This document shows, piece after piece, positions 33,328 through 42,004 of a DNA stretch of 64,000 bases. Position 1 is the stretch's first letter; the number at the start of each line of letters is the position of its first letter. Made by a program: the position numbers and the translations under genes. Origin of the DNA: Ardenticatenaceae bacterium (lineage in GTDB: Bacteria > Chloroflexota > Anaerolineae > Promineifilales > Promineifilaceae); assembly GCA_020634565.1 (NCBI GenBank), contig JACKBN010000009.1, positions 62,001 to 126,000 of the forward strand. The letters run 5' to 3'. Under the pieces are notes generated by a model. The model ran no database searches, had not been told where the DNA came from, and saw nothing but the letters and a program-made list of their open reading frames with translations.

Positions 33328-35490
33328 ATGTCCGAAATCGACCTCAAAAATCCTAGCCTGTATATTAACCGAGAACTCAGCAATATCGAATTTAATCGCC
33401 GCGTTTTGGAAGAGTGCGAAAACCCGGAACATCCCCTGCTGGAACGGGCCAAATTTCTGGCCATTTTCAGCGGCAACATGGATGAATTCTTCATGGTGCG
33501 CGTCTCTGGCCTCAAGCAGCAGGTGCTGCTAGGCATCACCGACCGTCCGGCGGATGGCCTGACGCCCCGTGAACAGCTGGTCGCCATTCACCGCACCGTC
33601 ACCCAGCTTTTTGCCCAGGCCAACAACATGTGGCTCAAAACATTACAGCCCGCCCTGGCCGAAGTCGGGATTCATGCCCTGAACCACAGCGATCTCAAAG
33701 CACGCCAGCAAAAGAAGCTCTCGGCTTATTTTGAGCAAGAGATTTTCCCCGTGCTCACCCCGCTGGTTTTTGATCCCACCCATCCCTTCCCGCACATCTC
33801 CAACCTCAGCCTGAACCTGGCCGTTGAAGTGCGCGATCCCGACACGGACGAAATTCATTTTGCCCGCGTCAAGGTTCCCGCCACGCTGCCCCGGCTGGTG
33901 CCGCTTAACCCGCTGGACCCGGACGAACTGCTGCCGCCTGCCACGCAGAAATTCATCTGGCTGGAGCAGGTTATTGCCGCCAACCTGGATCGGCTGTTCC
34001 CCGGCATGGATGTGCGCGCCGCCTACCCCTTCCGCGTTACCCGCAACACCGACATGGAAATTCAGGAAGAGGAAGCCGACGATTTGCTGCTGACCATGGA
34101 AGAGAATTTGCGCCAGCGCCACTTTGGCCGCGTGGTACGGCTGGAAATTGATGAAGAAACGCCGGAAGTCATCCGTAATATTTTGATGAGCAACTTGAAG
34201 GTCAGCGCGACAGATGTGTACGCGACCAACGGCCCGCTGGGACTAAGCAGCCTGTGGGAACTGCACAAAACCGAGCGCCCTGAACTAAAAGATAAAGGAT
34301 TCCAGCCCACCGTGCCCAGCACGCTGCGAACAGGCGATTCCATTTTCAACGTTTTGCAGCGCACCAACGTGCTGCTGCACACGCCGTTCGACAGCTTTTT
34401 GCCCGTGGTGGATTTTGTGGAAGCCGCTGCCGAAGACCCGAGTGTGCTGGCCATCAAGCAAACGCTGTACCGTTTGGGGCCAAATCCGCCCATCGTGCAT
34501 GCGCTGATGAAGGCGCGGGAAAATGGCAAGCAGGTGGCCGTTTTGGTGGAACTGAAAGCCCGGTTTGATGAAGAGTCTAATATTGAATGGGCCAGAGCGT
34601 TGGAACGAGCGGGGGTTCACGTGGCGTATGGGCTCATCGGGCTGAAAACGCACTGCAAGCTCTGCCTGGTGGTGCGCCGTGAGCGGGATGGCATTCGCCG
34701 CTATGTGCACATGGCTACGGGCAATTACAACACCATCACCGCCCGCCTGTACACCGATTTGGGGCTCATTACCAGTGATGAAGATATGGGGGCAGATGCC
34801 TCGGAGCTGTTTAACTATCTGACGGGCTATTCCAAGCAGGTGGACTATCGCAAATTCCTGGTTGCTCCCGTGAATCTGCGTGAGAACCTGCTGCGTTTGA
34901 TTGAGCAGGAAATGGCATACGGCCGTAACGGCCGTATCGTCATCAAAGCCAATTCATTGGTGGACCCAGGGGTGATTCGTGCCCTGTATCAAGCGTCACA
35001 GGCGGGTGTGCAGATCGATTTGATCATTCGGGGCTTTTGCTGTTTGCGGCCTGGCATCAAGGGCGTCAGCGAAAACATCCGGGTCAGGAGCATTGTGGGC
35101 CGCTTCCTGGAACACAGCCGCATCTACTACTTCCACAACAAGGGGAACCCGGACATCTACGCGGGTAGTGCCGATCCAATGCCGCGCAATATCAACCGGC
35201 GGGTCGAAGTGCTGTTCCCCATCGAAGACGAGACGGAACGGCAGCAGATCATCACTATTCTCACCGTTTATTTGCACGACACTGCCAAAGCACATGACCT
35301 GCACTCAGACGGCCGTTACGAACCCGTGGTGAATACGTTGGAAGAAGGGGAAGAACCGTTTAACAGCCAATTCTGGTTTTTGAACGGCCGTCACTCCGAC
35401 AAAAAGCCGCCCTTTGATCTGCATGTCCTGCCCTGCACTGCGGAAACAGAAGAAAAAGAACAGGGAAAGGAAAAAGCGGCCAGTAAGTAA
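33328..35490 (+). CDS. ppk1: Polyphosphate kinase 1
   Basis: This 720-aa enzyme reversibly makes polyphosphate from ATP. Seen: the N-terminal PPK segment (YINRELSNIEFNRRVLEE), MDEFFMVRVSGLKQQV, the autophosphorylated His461 in VHMATGNYN, the second conserved His603 in YYFHNKGNPDIYAGSAD, and the C-terminal domain with RRVEVLFPI. Length is normal. The conserved N terminus opens at the ATG 33328; a TTG 39 nt upstream is less likely. No ppx lies next to it. Confidence 0.97.
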   Translation: MSEIDLKNPSLYINRELSNIEFNRRVLEECENPEHPLLERAKFLAIFSGNMDEFFMVRVSGLKQQVLLGITDRPADGLTPREQLVAIHRTVTQLFAQANNMWLKTLQPALAEVGIHALNHSDLKARQQKKLSAYFEQEIFPVLTPLVFDPTHPFPHISNLSLNLAVEVRDPDTDEIHFARVKVPATLPRLVPLNPLDPDELLPPATQKFIWLEQVIAANLDRLFPGMDVRAAYPFRVTRNTDMEIQEEEADDLLLTMEENLRQRHFGRVVRLEIDEETPEVIRNILMSNLKVSATDVYATNGPLGLSSLWELHKTERPELKDKGFQPTVPSTLRTGDSIFNVLQRTNVLLHTPFDSFLPVVDFVEAAAEDPSVLAIKQTLYRLGPNPPIVHALMKARENGKQVAVLVELKARFDEESNIEWARALERAGVHVAYGLIGLKTHCKLCLVVRRERDGIRRYVHMATGNYNTITARLYTDLGLITSDEDMGADASELFNYLTGYSKQVDYRKFLVAPVNLRENLLRLIEQEMAYGRNGRIVIKANSLVDPGVIRALYQASQAGVQIDLIIRGFCCLRPGIKGVSENIRVRSIVGRFLEHSRIYYFHNKGNPDIYAGSADPMPRNINRRVEVLFPIEDETERQQIITILTVYLHDTAKAHDLHSDGRYEPVVNTLEEGEEPFNSQFWFLNGRHSDKKPPFDLHVLPCTAETEEKEQGKEKAASK
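34919..34935. repeat. Double copy of the ACGGCCGT palindrome
   Basis: Two ACGGCCGT octamers are 1 nt apart (34919-34926 and 34928-34935) inside ppk, encoding Tyr-Gly-Arg-Asn-Gly-Arg. This is the tightest pair of a motif found about 125 times in the window. Confidence 0.9.
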
Positions 35491-35515
35491 CGGCCGTTTG
35501 CTCAAGCGAGCTGGC

Positions 35516-36355
35516 TCAGGTAGCTGCGCCCAGCAGCACCGCCACAAACCAGATCATAAAATCGTACTTCATCAGCTGGCTCAACTTTTCCAGCTGCGGC
35601 CCGGTGCGTTCACGCGTTACGCGCAGCAGCACGTACATCAGCACCGGATACACGCCCAGGCCCACAATCAGGGCATACACAGGCCGGTAAACGTCCAGCA
35701 TGTACGGCACCATCATGATCACCAGGGTCGCCGCCCCCAGCAAGTAAAACACAATCCGCGCCGGACGCTTGCCCCAGACGGTGGCCACCGTGCGGCAGCG
35801 CTGCCGCAAATCCCCTTCGTAATCCGCCAGGGTTTTTAACACTTCCCGCCCCATGATGGCCGAGGCAATAATTAGCGCCAGCCAGAAGGATGGGCGCGGA
35901 TTGCCGGCCGCAATGCCGCCAAAAATGGCGCTCATCGCTGAAATGGTAGCCACAATGGCGTTGCCCATCAGTACGGTGCTTTTGAGCCGCCAGGAGTACA
36001 AATAAAGCATGCTGGCCGACGCCAGAGCAATGATAAAGGCGGGTACGTTGATGAATGCGGCCAACAGCACAGAAACGGCCGTCATCACCAGTGAAAAAAT
36101 CAAAACCGAACGCGGCGAAACCAATCCGGCTGGTAACGGCCGTTTGGGCTGGTTGATCTTGTCAATCTCAATGTCCCGATAATCGTTCCAGGCGTTGGCC
36201 GCGGCGGTGATGCACCAGGTCGCCAAAATAGCCAGAATCACCTTGTCCCAGGCACCGGTGCCCGCGACATAACCACCCAACAGAACTGCCAAGCCGCCTG
36301 TTAACGTCGTAAACGGCCGGCTGATTTTGTACAATCCCTTAATCTCATTCAACAT
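35516..36355 (-). CDS. UbiA-family prenyltransferase
   Basis: This is a 279-aa integral membrane protein with about eight helices. The first Asp-rich motif is NAWNDYRDIEIDKINQPKRPLPAG and the second is LADYEGD, the two Mg-diphosphate sites of UbiA enzymes. GREVLKTLADYEGD resembles the digeranylgeranylglyceryl-phosphate synthase branch, but the aromatic or glycerol acceptor cannot be fixed by eye. CGGAGGC lies upstream of the ATG. It converges on ppk. Confidence 0.9.
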   Translation of the reverse strand: MLNEIKGLYKISRPFTTLTGGLAVLLGGYVAGTGAWDKVILAILATWCITAAANAWNDYRDIEIDKINQPKRPLPAGLVSPRSVLIFSLVMTAVSVLLAAFINVPAFIIALASASMLYLYSWRLKSTVLMGNAIVATISAMSAIFGGIAAGNPRPSFWLALIIASAIMGREVLKTLADYEGDLRQRCRTVATVWGKRPARIVFYLLGAATLVIMMVPYMLDVYRPVYALIVGLGVYPVLMYVLLRVTRERTGPQLEKLSQLMKYDFMIWFVAVLLGAAT

Positions 36356-36457
36356 CTATTCTGCCTCCGCAAAAGATCAAATTTGTCTTCACGCAAATTC
36401 AAAATGTCTTGGCTCGCCCATTCACATCTATAACTAACCCGAACAAGCTAAAAAAGA

Positions 36458-36463
36458 TACAAT
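36458..36463 (+). promoter_or_regulatory. TACAAT box 4 nt before an ATG pair
   Basis: TACAAT (36458-36463) ends 3 nt before the ATG at 36467, with a second ATG at 36470. Initiation by RNA polymerase would fall on the start codons, giving a leaderless message. No ribosome site is seen and the -35 is weak. Confidence 0.4.
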
Positions 36464-36466
36464 GGA

Positions 36467-37258
36467 ATGATGATTACCAGTTTAAGCAATGCCAAAGTGA
36501 AATATGTGCGGCGGTTGCAATCGGATCGCCGGTTCCGCAATCGTGAAGCGTTCTACGTGGTGGAAGGGACGCGCTGGCTGACCGAACTAATCACCATGGC
36601 GCGCCCGCCGGAGCTGCTATTTTACACAGAACGATGGTTGGAAACGGCCGTTCATGCCCACATTCTACAACAACTCACCAGCCTGGGACAATTCACCGCG
36701 CTGCCCGTCACCGATGACGTGATGGCAGCCATGAGCGACACCAGCACACCGGCGGGCATCCTGGCCGTTTTGCCGATGCAGCCACGCCCACTGCCGCCCA
36801 CGCCTTCGCTGCTGCTCGTTTTGGATGCCATCAACACGCCGGGGAATCTGGGCACTATGCTGCGCACCGCCGGTGCAGCGGGGGTCGATGGCGTTTTGCT
36901 GGGGCCAGATTGTGTCGATTTGTACAATCCCAAAGTGGTGCGCGGCAGCATGGGCGCCCATTTACGTCTGCCCGTGCATAACCAAACGTGGCCAGAAATC
37001 GCCAACACGGTGCAGGGCATGCAGGTGTGGGTGGCTACCATTCAAGCAAAAACGGTGTATACGGCCGTTGACTGGACCCAACCGTCGGCCCTCATCATCG
37101 GCAGTGAGGCGGCTGGCGCAGGTGAGATGGCTCGGGAAGTGGCTCACCACCAGGTCACCATCCCCATGCACTCGGCAACCGAATCGCTTAACGCCGCGAT
37201 GGCCGCAGGCATCATCCTCTTTGAAGCCGCCCGCCAGCGCACTCTCCCCCTGACTTAA
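36467..37258 (+). CDS. SpoU/TrmH-family 2'-O-ribose RNA methyltransferase
   Basis: This 263-aa protein of the SPOUT class has an N-terminal substrate-binding domain (about 1-100, FYVVEGTRWLTEL) and a trefoil-knot methyltransferase domain with motif 1 LDAINTPGNLGTMLRTA, motif 2 LIIGSEAAGAG and motif 3 IPMHSATESLNAAMAAGI. It probably methylates 23S rRNA or tRNA with S-adenosylmethionine. It is divergent from the UbiA gene. Confidence 0.94.
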   Translation: MMITSLSNAKVKYVRRLQSDRRFRNREAFYVVEGTRWLTELITMARPPELLFYTERWLETAVHAHILQQLTSLGQFTALPVTDDVMAAMSDTSTPAGILAVLPMQPRPLPPTPSLLLVLDAINTPGNLGTMLRTAGAAGVDGVLLGPDCVDLYNPKVVRGSMGAHLRLPVHNQTWPEIANTVQGMQVWVATIQAKTVYTAVDWTQPSALIIGSEAAGAGEMAREVAHHQVTIPMHSATESLNAAMAAGIILFEAARQRTLPLT

Positions 37259-37263
37259 ACGCA

Positions 37264-37334
37264 AAAGCCACAGAGGAAAAGAGAAGTGGGAAATGAATAC
37301 TTTCCTCAAAATTCTCTGTGCACTCTGTGGCCAA
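37264..37334. repeat. CACAGAG-type intergenic hairpin
   Basis: AAGCCACAGAGG is followed across a loop by CTCTGTGCACTCTGTGG and CCAAT. It lies between the convergent methyltransferase and acidic-repeat genes. Confidence 0.6.
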
Positions 37335-37378
37335 TCACGAACCAGCTATGAAATTGTTTTCTGCTGGGGAACTTGCTG

Positions 37379-38317
37379 CTACTTACCGCCGCCCGGCGAC
37401 AGTTCAACGCAAAAAAGCGCTTCTTCGTCCTCAGCCTCTGGCGCCTGATAGATAAAGTGACGGCGGCACTCTTCGCAGGTGCCTTCATAATGAATATGCT
37501 CGATATCCATCCGCACCCCGTAAGATTTCAGCACCAGCTCCGGCACCTGGAAATTCCAGCTCAAATACAACCAGCCGGCTATCTGATCTTCGGCAACGGC
37601 CGTTTTCTGCGCCTCTTCACCAAAAATGACCCGGTAGCCTGCCCAAAAGTAGCTGCAACGCCCACACGCCGCAAAACGCTCCCCGACCTGGCGCAGCGAC
37701 AAGCCATCCTTGCCCGCTTTGCGCCCATCCTCTTTTAACTTCTGGTGCTGTAAGCGCTTTTTCTTTTTCGGCGGAGGTGGCGGAACTGCTTCACTGGGAT
37801 CTGGTTCCGCATCTGGTTCAGTTGTCTCAGCAACGGCCGTTTGTGCGTCTTCGGTCTGTACTTGTTCTGCTTGCTGAAGTTCCGGCACGTCTTCCACCTG
37901 TGCTTCATCCGGCTGTTCTGGCTGAACTTCCTGCACATCTTCTGTCTGTGCTTCTTCTGTCTGAGCTAGCTGAACTTCAAGCACCTCTTCCAACTGCACG
38001 GGCTGGAGTTCCTGCACTTCTTCCGCCTGTGCCTCTTCCGGCTGCGCTTGTTGAACTTCCGGTACATCTTCCGGCTGAGCGTCTTCTGTCTGAGTTAGCT
38101 GAACTTCAAGCACCTCTTCCGGCTGCACTTGCTGGAGTTCCTGCACTTCTTCCGCCTGTGCTTCTTCCAACTGTTCTGGCTCGACTTCCGGCACGTCTTC
38201 CGCCTGCATTTCTTCCGGCTGCACTTGCTGAACTTCCGGCGCTTCTTCCGTTTGTGCTTCTTCTATTTGCTTGTCTGATTCGGCAGACATATCCATGAAT
38301 TTATCCATTTTCCGCAA
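37379..38317 (-). CDS. Acidic Glu/Gln-repeat protein with C-terminal zinc-binding domain
   Basis: I do not recognise this 312-aa protein. Residues about 15-165 are a degenerate repeat of units like QPEEAQAEEVQEL and LEEVLEVQLAQ, alternating near 16 and 11 residues. A poly-Pro then poly-Lys junction follows (about 183-195). The C-terminal domain (about 205-312) has CGRCSYFW and CEECRRHF, a likely four-Cys zinc site. The acidic tract is probably disordered or helical. Starts at 38317, 38308 or 38290 are all possible. Confidence 0.75.
   Translation of the reverse strand: MRKMDKFMDMSAESDKQIEEAQTEEAPEVQQVQPEEMQAEDVPEVEPEQLEEAQAEEVQELQQVQPEEVLEVQLTQTEDAQPEDVPEVQQAQPEEAQAEEVQELQPVQLEEVLEVQLAQTEEAQTEDVQEVQPEQPDEAQVEDVPELQQAEQVQTEDAQTAVAETTEPDAEPDPSEAVPPPPPKKKKRLQHQKLKEDGRKAGKDGLSLRQVGERFAACGRCSYFWAGYRVIFGEEAQKTAVAEDQIAGWLYLSWNFQVPELVLKSYGVRMDIEHIHYEGTCEECRRHFIYQAPEAEDEEALFCVELSPGGGK
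37855..38280 (-). repeat. Degenerate Glu/Gln-rich tandem repeat in DNA
   Basis: Phrases like CTTCTTCCGCCTGTGC and GCTGAACTTC recur about every 33 or 48 nt. They encode the acidic repeat described in the gene above, and length variation between strains is likely. Confidence 0.7.
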
Positions 38318-38398
38318 CAGCCACTCAATTTATTCCCACTCAGGAAAGCTGTCGGAAAGCGGATTCTAGCGGTGATTCCTGCCATCTGTCAAATTGGG

Positions 38399-38404
38399 TA
38401 CAAT
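38399..38404 (+). promoter_or_regulatory. TACAAT box 8 nt before an ATG
   Basis: TACAAT (38399-38404) is followed by 8 nt and the ATG at 38413, so transcription would start at or next to the start codon. No ribosome site is seen and the -35 is weak. Confidence 0.35.
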
Positions 38405-38412
38405 AGCGCGGT

Positions 38413-39597
38413 ATGGATATTCGTTCTGTTACATTATTTTGTGATCCCGATTTTGCTACGGCGCAGATGGCTGACTTTTTTACGGCCGTTCGTACCCCCT
38501 TCCCCTACCCTGTGCAATCCACCCGCTTGGCCCTGCCCCCCTTCCCCGATTGGTGGCCTACGGACGGCGACCCCAAGCAGTTGGCCCAAAAATGGCAAGC
38601 GGCGGGCGCCAGCTACATTAGCCTGGGGCCAGTGCTGCTGCGCCACGATGCCCACTGGATCGAACAGATTCCAGCGCTGCTGGCCGCCACCGACGTACTT
38701 TTCGCCACCGTAGAGATTGCTGACACGCAGGGACAAATCGACACCGCTCGCAGCCAGCTTGCCGCAAAACTCATCAAAACCGTCAGCCAGATTTTACCCA
38801 ATGGCTTTGGCAATTTATACCTGACGGCGCTGGCCAACTGCCCGCCCGGCTCGCCCTTCTTTCCAGTAGCTTACCACCAGGGCGGCCCGGCCCATTTTGC
38901 CATTGCCGTGGAGTCAGCCGACATTGCTTTGCAGGCGATTCAAGCGGCCAAAACGTTGGCCGAGGCACGGCAAAATTTGGTAGATGCGATAGAAACGGCC
39001 GTTGCCAACATCCTCCCCATCGCCCAACAAATCGCTGCCGAACACAACATCCCCTTCAGCGGTATCGACTTTTCGCTGGCCCCTTTCCCCACCGACGACA
39101 AAAGTTTGGGCGGGGCGCTGGAAGCGTTGGGCGTACCCCGGCTGGGCGGCGCAGGCAGCCTATTTGCTGCTGGCTTTGTCACCGAGGCGATTGCCCGCGC
39201 CAAATTCCCCAGCTGTGGCTTCTCTGGCCTCATGCTACCCGTGCTGGAAGATTCCGTCCTGGCCCGCCGCGCCGCCGAGGGTGTGCTGACGGTGCAGGAT
39301 TTGCTCAGCTACAGCGCTGTTTGCGGCGTGGGGCTGGACACGATTCCCCTGCCAGGGGATGTGAGTGAAGAGGCGCTGACGGCCATTCTCCTCGATGTCG
39401 CCATGCTGGCCAGCCGCCTCAACAAACCGCTCACCGCCCGCCTCATGCCCCTGCCCGGCCTGAACGCCGGCGATCCCGTCACCTTCGACTTTCCCTACTT
39501 CGCCGACAGCCGGGTGATGAACGTGGTGGGTTCAGGTGTAACAGGCTTGCTGGCTCAGAAAACCCAATTGTCAATCAATTCAATCTCTAAAAAATAA
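38413..39597 (+). CDS. DUF711 family protein
   Basis: This 394-aa protein has the DUF711 phrases GIDFSLAPFPTDDKSLGGALEALGV, RLGGAGSLFAAGFVTEAI and a C-terminal glycine-rich end. Members are bacterial and archaeal proteins of unknown function related in structure to glycyl-radical-type barrels. It ends 6 nt before the Mur ligase gene, so the two form an operon, which hints at a role near cell-wall or amino-acid metabolism. That inference is weak. Confidence 0.85.
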   Translation: MDIRSVTLFCDPDFATAQMADFFTAVRTPFPYPVQSTRLALPPFPDWWPTDGDPKQLAQKWQAAGASYISLGPVLLRHDAHWIEQIPALLAATDVLFATVEIADTQGQIDTARSQLAAKLIKTVSQILPNGFGNLYLTALANCPPGSPFFPVAYHQGGPAHFAIAVESADIALQAIQAAKTLAEARQNLVDAIETAVANILPIAQQIAAEHNIPFSGIDFSLAPFPTDDKSLGGALEALGVPRLGGAGSLFAAGFVTEAIARAKFPSCGFSGLMLPVLEDSVLARRAAEGVLTVQDLLSYSAVCGVGLDTIPLPGDVSEEALTAILLDVAMLASRLNKPLTARLMPLPGLNAGDPVTFDFPYFADSRVMNVVGSGVTGLLAQKTQLSINSISKK

Positions 39598-39603
39598 AAC
39601 CTT

Positions 39604-41247
39604 ATGTCTGAAACACGATCCATTAAACAACTATTGGCTGACTGGCAAACGGCCGTTCACAACACCCCACACCTGCAACCACCCACGTACAACGGCACCG
39701 ACGTCGCCATCCCAATGTTCACCGAAAAAACGAGTGAAGTAACGCCTGGCAGCAGCTTTATCGCCCGGGTGCGCACCGGCAGCGATGGCCATCCCTGGAT
39801 TGGCAAAGCAATTGAGCTGGGCGCCACCTTCATTTTGGCTCAAAAATCGGCGGATGCACTGGGCCTTACCATTCCGGAAAATGTGGTCTACTGGCAGGTG
39901 CCAGACACCGCCGAAACGCTCGCCTGGCTTTCGGCCGCCTGGTACGGCTTCCCCAGCCAGCAGCTCATCATGATTGGCGTGACGGGCACCAACGGCAAAA
40001 CCAGCACGGTGGACCTGATTCGCGGCATTTTGCGCGCCGCAGATTGCCGAACCGGCATGATCAGCACGCTGAAGGCCATGATTGGCGACCATGAAGAGGC
40101 GCTGGAGCTGCACGTCAGCACGCCAGAAGCACCCGTCGTACAGCGCTACCTGCGCCAGATGGTGGACGCGGGCATGACCCACTGCATTTTGGAAACCACT
40201 TCACACGGTCTGGCGCAGCATCGGGTAACGGCCGTTGAATTCGACATTGCCGTTATCACCAACATCACCCACGAACATTTGGACTACCACGGCAGCTACG
40301 AGGCGTACGCCCAGGCCAAAGCCCGCCTCTTCCGCAATGTGGCGGGCAACGATCCCACACCGCACAAACCTGCCGCCGTCACCAAAACCACCATCCTCAA
40401 CCTGGATGACAGCTCCTACGAGCGGCTGGCAGCCATCGCCGCGCCGCGCCAGCTCAGCTATAGTTTGCACAATCCCGCCGCCGATCTGCACGTCACCGAT
40501 TTGGTGACCGACCCGAGCGGCTCCAGCTTTACGCTACACCTTGATGGGCAAGCGCTGCCAGTGCGCTCGCCGCTGCTGGGCATCTTCAACGTGGCCAACA
40601 TTTTGGCGGCGGCTGGCGCTGGATTGGCCTTGGGCATCGCGCCGGAAATCATTCAAAAAGGGTTGCAAGCGGTGGGCCAGATACACGGCCGTATGCACCA
40701 GATTCAGCGCGGGCAGGAATTTATCGTGCATGTCGATTTTGCCCACACACCAGATGGTCTGGAGAAAGCCATCCAGGCGGCACGGGGCATTTTGGGGCAG
40801 ATGGGCAGGAACGGCCGTATCATCACCGTCTTTGGCAGCGCAGGCAAGCGCGACCCGGATAAACGCCGCATGATGGCTGAAATCTCCACCCAACTGGCTG
40901 ACCTCACCGTGCTCACCGCCGAAGACCCACGCACCGAATCACTGGATGAGATTCTGGCGGCAATGGCCGCTGGCTGCGAGGCCGAAGGTGGCGTGGAGGG
41001 CAAAACCTTCTGGCGCATCGCCGACCGCGGGCAAGCAATCCATTTTGCCCTGCACCTGGCCCGCCCGGAAGATTTTGTGCTGGTTTGCGGCAAGGGGCAT
41101 GAGCAATCCATGTGCTTCATCACCACCGAGTATCCCTGGGATGATATTCACGCCACCGAAGCTGCCCTGGACGCCTTCCTGGCACACAAGCCGATGCCCG
41201 ATCTTGGCTTGCCCACCTTTGATCCAAATTTCAAACTGGCTGCTTGA
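39604..41247 (+). CDS. murE: Mur ligase family protein, MurE-type
   Basis: This 547-aa ATP-dependent amide ligase adds the third amino acid to UDP-MurNAc-L-Ala-D-Glu. Seen: an N-terminal UDP-binding domain, the P-loop GVTGTNGKTSTVDL (about residue 126), the ETTSHGL and HEHLDYHGSYEAYAQAKARLF phrases, and a C-terminal domain with FGSAGKRDPDKR and TAEDPRTES. The diaminopimelate-binding motif of E. coli MurE is DNPR; here it is EDPR, so the third residue could be ornithine, lysine or diaminopimelate. No other mur gene is nearby. Confidence 0.85.
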   Translation: MSETRSIKQLLADWQTAVHNTPHLQPPTYNGTDVAIPMFTEKTSEVTPGSSFIARVRTGSDGHPWIGKAIELGATFILAQKSADALGLTIPENVVYWQVPDTAETLAWLSAAWYGFPSQQLIMIGVTGTNGKTSTVDLIRGILRAADCRTGMISTLKAMIGDHEEALELHVSTPEAPVVQRYLRQMVDAGMTHCILETTSHGLAQHRVTAVEFDIAVITNITHEHLDYHGSYEAYAQAKARLFRNVAGNDPTPHKPAAVTKTTILNLDDSSYERLAAIAAPRQLSYSLHNPAADLHVTDLVTDPSGSSFTLHLDGQALPVRSPLLGIFNVANILAAAGAGLALGIAPEIIQKGLQAVGQIHGRMHQIQRGQEFIVHVDFAHTPDGLEKAIQAARGILGQMGRNGRIITVFGSAGKRDPDKRRMMAEISTQLADLTVLTAEDPRTESLDEILAAMAAGCEAEGGVEGKTFWRIADRGQAIHFALHLARPEDFVLVCGKGHEQSMCFITTEYPWDDIHATEAALDAFLAHKPMPDLGLPTFDPNFKLAA

Positions 41248-41253
41248 TCAAAC

Positions 41254-41311
41254 CGTCAGTCCCAGAGTGAATGACCTTTCATGAGAAAGTAGATTCAATC
41301 CCGGACTGACG
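41254..41311. terminator. Inverted repeat after the Mur ligase gene
   Basis: CGTCAGTCC (41254-41262) pairs with GGACTGACG (41303-41311). The loop is long, with no strong T tract. The following bases repeat ACGATT phrases up to 41355. Confidence 0.45.
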
Positions 41312-41388
41312 CCTCGTTAAAATTGACGATTAGCGCGTAACGATTTACGATTACCCATCAGAAATGCTTAGAGCAAACTGGAGGCCTT

Positions 41389-41961
41389 ATGCTTACTCAA
41401 CTCATCAGCCGCATACGACGCAATCATGGTCTGGAACACGCGACCATTCACGTGCTTAGCGAAAAGCACAAAAATTTCAGCGCTCAGGGGAACTCCAACC
41501 ACAAAGGGTTCAGCCTGAACATCTACGGCAACATCTCGGAAGATGACGTGGCTGATGCCGTGGAAGAGGCATTCGGCCGTATGAAGAAAGGTGAGCATCA
41601 CCTGGCCGTGCATCCCAACTGCGGCACCGTTCTGCTAACCACAGCCACCATGGCCACGCTGGCCGCCCAACTCAGTTTTGCTATCGAGCAGCGACGCCAA
41701 AAACAAACCACCATGAGCTTTTCTGTGCTGGCCGGAGCCTTGCCCACAGCAATTCTTGCGGTGGTGCTCTCGCTTATCATTTCCAAACCGGTTGGCGTGC
41801 AGCTTCAAGCCAGGTATACGGTTGAAGGTGATCTTAAAGAGATGCAGCTGCAAAGCATTCGCCCCGTGCAGCCCTCACCGGTCACGCGGTTGTTCCAGCT
41901 CCTGCTCACCGGCGGCAGCCAGACAAACGCAAAATCCTATCGCATCACGACGGTAAACTGA
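41389..41961 (+). CDS. DUF6391-like membrane protein
   Basis: This 190-aa protein begins with IRRNHGLEHATIHVLSEKH and has HPNCGTVLLTTATMA and one or two membrane helices (about 75-95 and 105-125). I place it in DUF6391 by those phrases. The two His-rich segments are reminiscent of metal-binding membrane proteins, but the function is unknown. CTGGAGG lies upstream of the ATG. Confidence 0.7.
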   Translation: MLTQLISRIRRNHGLEHATIHVLSEKHKNFSAQGNSNHKGFSLNIYGNISEDDVADAVEEAFGRMKKGEHHLAVHPNCGTVLLTTATMATLAAQLSFAIEQRRQKQTTMSFSVLAGALPTAILAVVLSLIISKPVGVQLQARYTVEGDLKEMQLQSIRPVQPSPVTRLFQLLLTGGSQTNAKSYRITTVN

Positions 41962-41993
41962 GTAATTAAGTAATTGAGCAATTACTTAATTAC
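41962..41993. repeat. AT-rich perfect palindrome
   Basis: GTAATTAAGTAATTG (41962-41976) and its exact complement (41979-41993) enclose 2 nt, starting right after the DUF6391 stop. It lies 11 nt before the holA ATG. It may act as a terminator or a processing hairpin. Confidence 0.7.
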
Positions 41994-42004
41994 ATGCCTT
42001 AAGC

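Noticed and set aside
31765..33532. Long plus-strand frames opposite capA
   Set aside because: They are antisense to the CapA-family domain and lack any recognisable motif.
37777..38298. Plus-strand frame of 173 codons rich in Leu/Pro/Val
   Set aside because: It is the antisense of the acidic repeat and has no other support.
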